A stretch of 6,919 nucleotides of DNA, taken from an uncultured Gammaproteobacteria bacterium. Lineage in GTDB: Bacteria; Pseudomonadota; Gammaproteobacteria; Pseudomonadales; Pseudohongiellaceae. The position numbers and the translations under genes were made by a program. Shown in pieces: positions 6,292 to 6,919 of the stretch. The stretch's first letter is position 1, and each line of letters opens with the position of its first letter. The stretch lies in the NCBI GenBank assembly GCA_903926285.1, contig CAIYIP010000001.1:1-6919 (forward strand), written 5' to 3'. The notes under the pieces were generated by a model. That model had not been told where the DNA came from. It did no database searches and worked only from the letters and a program-made list of their open reading frames with translations.

Positions 6292-6919
6292 ACTCGACCG
6301 TTACATCAGCATCACGGTCCTCACTGCCATGACGTTGGTATTGCTAGTGATTGGTGGTCTCGATCTGCTATTCACGATCATCGAAGAGCTGGGCGATGTG
6401 GATGAAACCTATCACGCGGTATCTGCAGCCAGTTATGTGCTCTACACCACGCCAGGCCGCCTCTATGAGTTGTTGCCGATGACAGCACTGATCGGCTCGG
6501 TAGTGGGGCTTGGCATTCTCGCTGGCAGCAATGAACTTGTGATTATGCAGGCGGCAGGCATTTCCCGCAGGCGAATTGCCTTTTCTGTCATGAAACCGGC
6601 AGCACTGCTTATTGTGTTCGGGCTGATGCTTGGTGAATACATTGCGCCACAGCTGGAAATGAGTGCCGAGGTAAACAAGGCGCTTGCGCGGGGCGAGCAG
6701 GTGTCACTCTCACGTTTTGGCTACTGGCAACGGGATGGCGCTGCCTTTCTGCACTTCAATGCCATGGAGTCGGAGGGTGTCATGTATGGTGTGAGTATTC
6801 TGGAGTTTGATGCCAGACATCAGATAACAAGACACATAGTCGCAGGGCAAGCGCTTTACCAGGGAGCTGCCGATTCAGTTGTGGCTGATGCAGATGGGCA
6901 GGCCGATAACGCCGGTTTA
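6284..6919 (+). CDS. lptG: LPS export ABC transporter permease LptG, N-terminal part (cut by right edge)
   Basis: LptG is the partner permease of LptF in LPS export. The frame starts with GTG at 6284 and is open to the window end, giving 212 of about 355 expected residues. The start is supported by LDRYIS at 4-9, the conserved LptG N-terminus; the next in-frame ATG (codon 16) would lie inside the first membrane segment. GGGG at 6270-6273 is a possible, rather distant ribosome binding site. The gene overlaps lptF by 8 bases in another frame, so coupled translation is likely. Hydrophobic segments lie at about 12-33, 62-80 and 100-120, then the jellyroll domain begins. The coupling-helix stretch SNELVIMQAAGISRRRI (82-98) matches SELVVMQASGFTRMQV of E. 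coli, with Glu84 equivalent to E. coli Glu88. E. coli Lys34 aligns with Thr31, and the nearby loop is acidic (EELGDVDE, 34-41). After residue 193 an Ala/Asp-rich loop, longer than in E. coli, runs to the edge. Confidence 0.94.
   Translation, partial: MRKLDRYISITVLTAMTLVLLVIGGLDLLFTIIEELGDVDETYHAVSAASYVLYTTPGRLYELLPMTALIGSVVGLGILAGSNELVIMQAAGISRRRIAFSVMKPAALLIVFGLMLGEYIAPQLEMSAEVNKALARGEQVSLSRFGYWQRDGAAFLHFNAMESEGVMYGVSILEFDARHQITRHIVAGQALYQGAADSVVADADGQADNAGL

Noticed and set aside
6463..6678. 71-codon minus-strand open frame inside lptG
   Set aside because: Antisense to the conserved second and third membrane segments and coupling helix of LptG; no ribosome binding site or motif.

Overview
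The window is a housekeeping block from a gammaproteobacterium. On the minus strand the order is pepA (leucyl aminopeptidase), holC (DNA polymerase III chi subunit), valS (valyl-tRNA synthetase). Divergently on the plus strand lies lptF followed by lptG (permease pair of the LPS exporter). The same pepA-holC-valS / lptF-lptG arrangement is known from Escherichia coli and Pseudomonas. The ValRS sequence follows the E. coli enzyme closely, including its proteobacterial-type insertion after the KMSKS loop. LptF and LptG imply a Gram-negative outer membrane with LPS. I cannot name the genus. The LptG N-terminus looks more like the Pseudomonas/marine-gammaproteobacterial type than the enterobacterial one.

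Layout from left to right. Positions 1-126 (minus) hold the first 42 codons of a small exported protein that runs off the left edge; it starts with GTG behind a strong Shine-Dalgarno sequence. Positions 127-311 are intergenic and hold a long, nearly perfect inverted repeat (212-285) that looks like a palindromic extragenic element. Positions 312-3095 (minus) are valS. Positions 3096-3202 are a leader/intergenic segment with a perfect TATAAT box and a GC-rich hairpin. Positions 3203-3625 (minus) are holC, and 3641-5122 (minus) are pepA, 15 bases upstream of holC. Positions 5123-5217 are a 95-base divergent promoter region: a good sigma-70 promoter for pepA, an extended -10 sequence only a few bases before the lptF start codon, and a pair of 10-base direct repeats flanking the pepA promoter. 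Positions 5218-6291 (plus) are lptF. lptG starts with GTG at 6284, overlaps the end of lptF by 8 bases and is cut by the right edge after 212 codons.

Functionally, LptF and LptG form the transmembrane dimer that, with the ATPase LptB and LptC, lifts LPS out of the inner membrane. PepA is a cytosolic metallo-aminopeptidase that in E. coli also binds DNA. HolC joins the clamp loader to single-stranded-DNA-binding protein. ValRS charges tRNA-Val. There is no sign of a mobile element with a transposase, a CRISPR array, an RNA gene or a new multi-gene system. The points worth a second look are small: the palindromic element, the compact divergent promoter, a possibly leaderless lptF, an enlarged loop in LptG, and the unidentified exported protein at the left edge.
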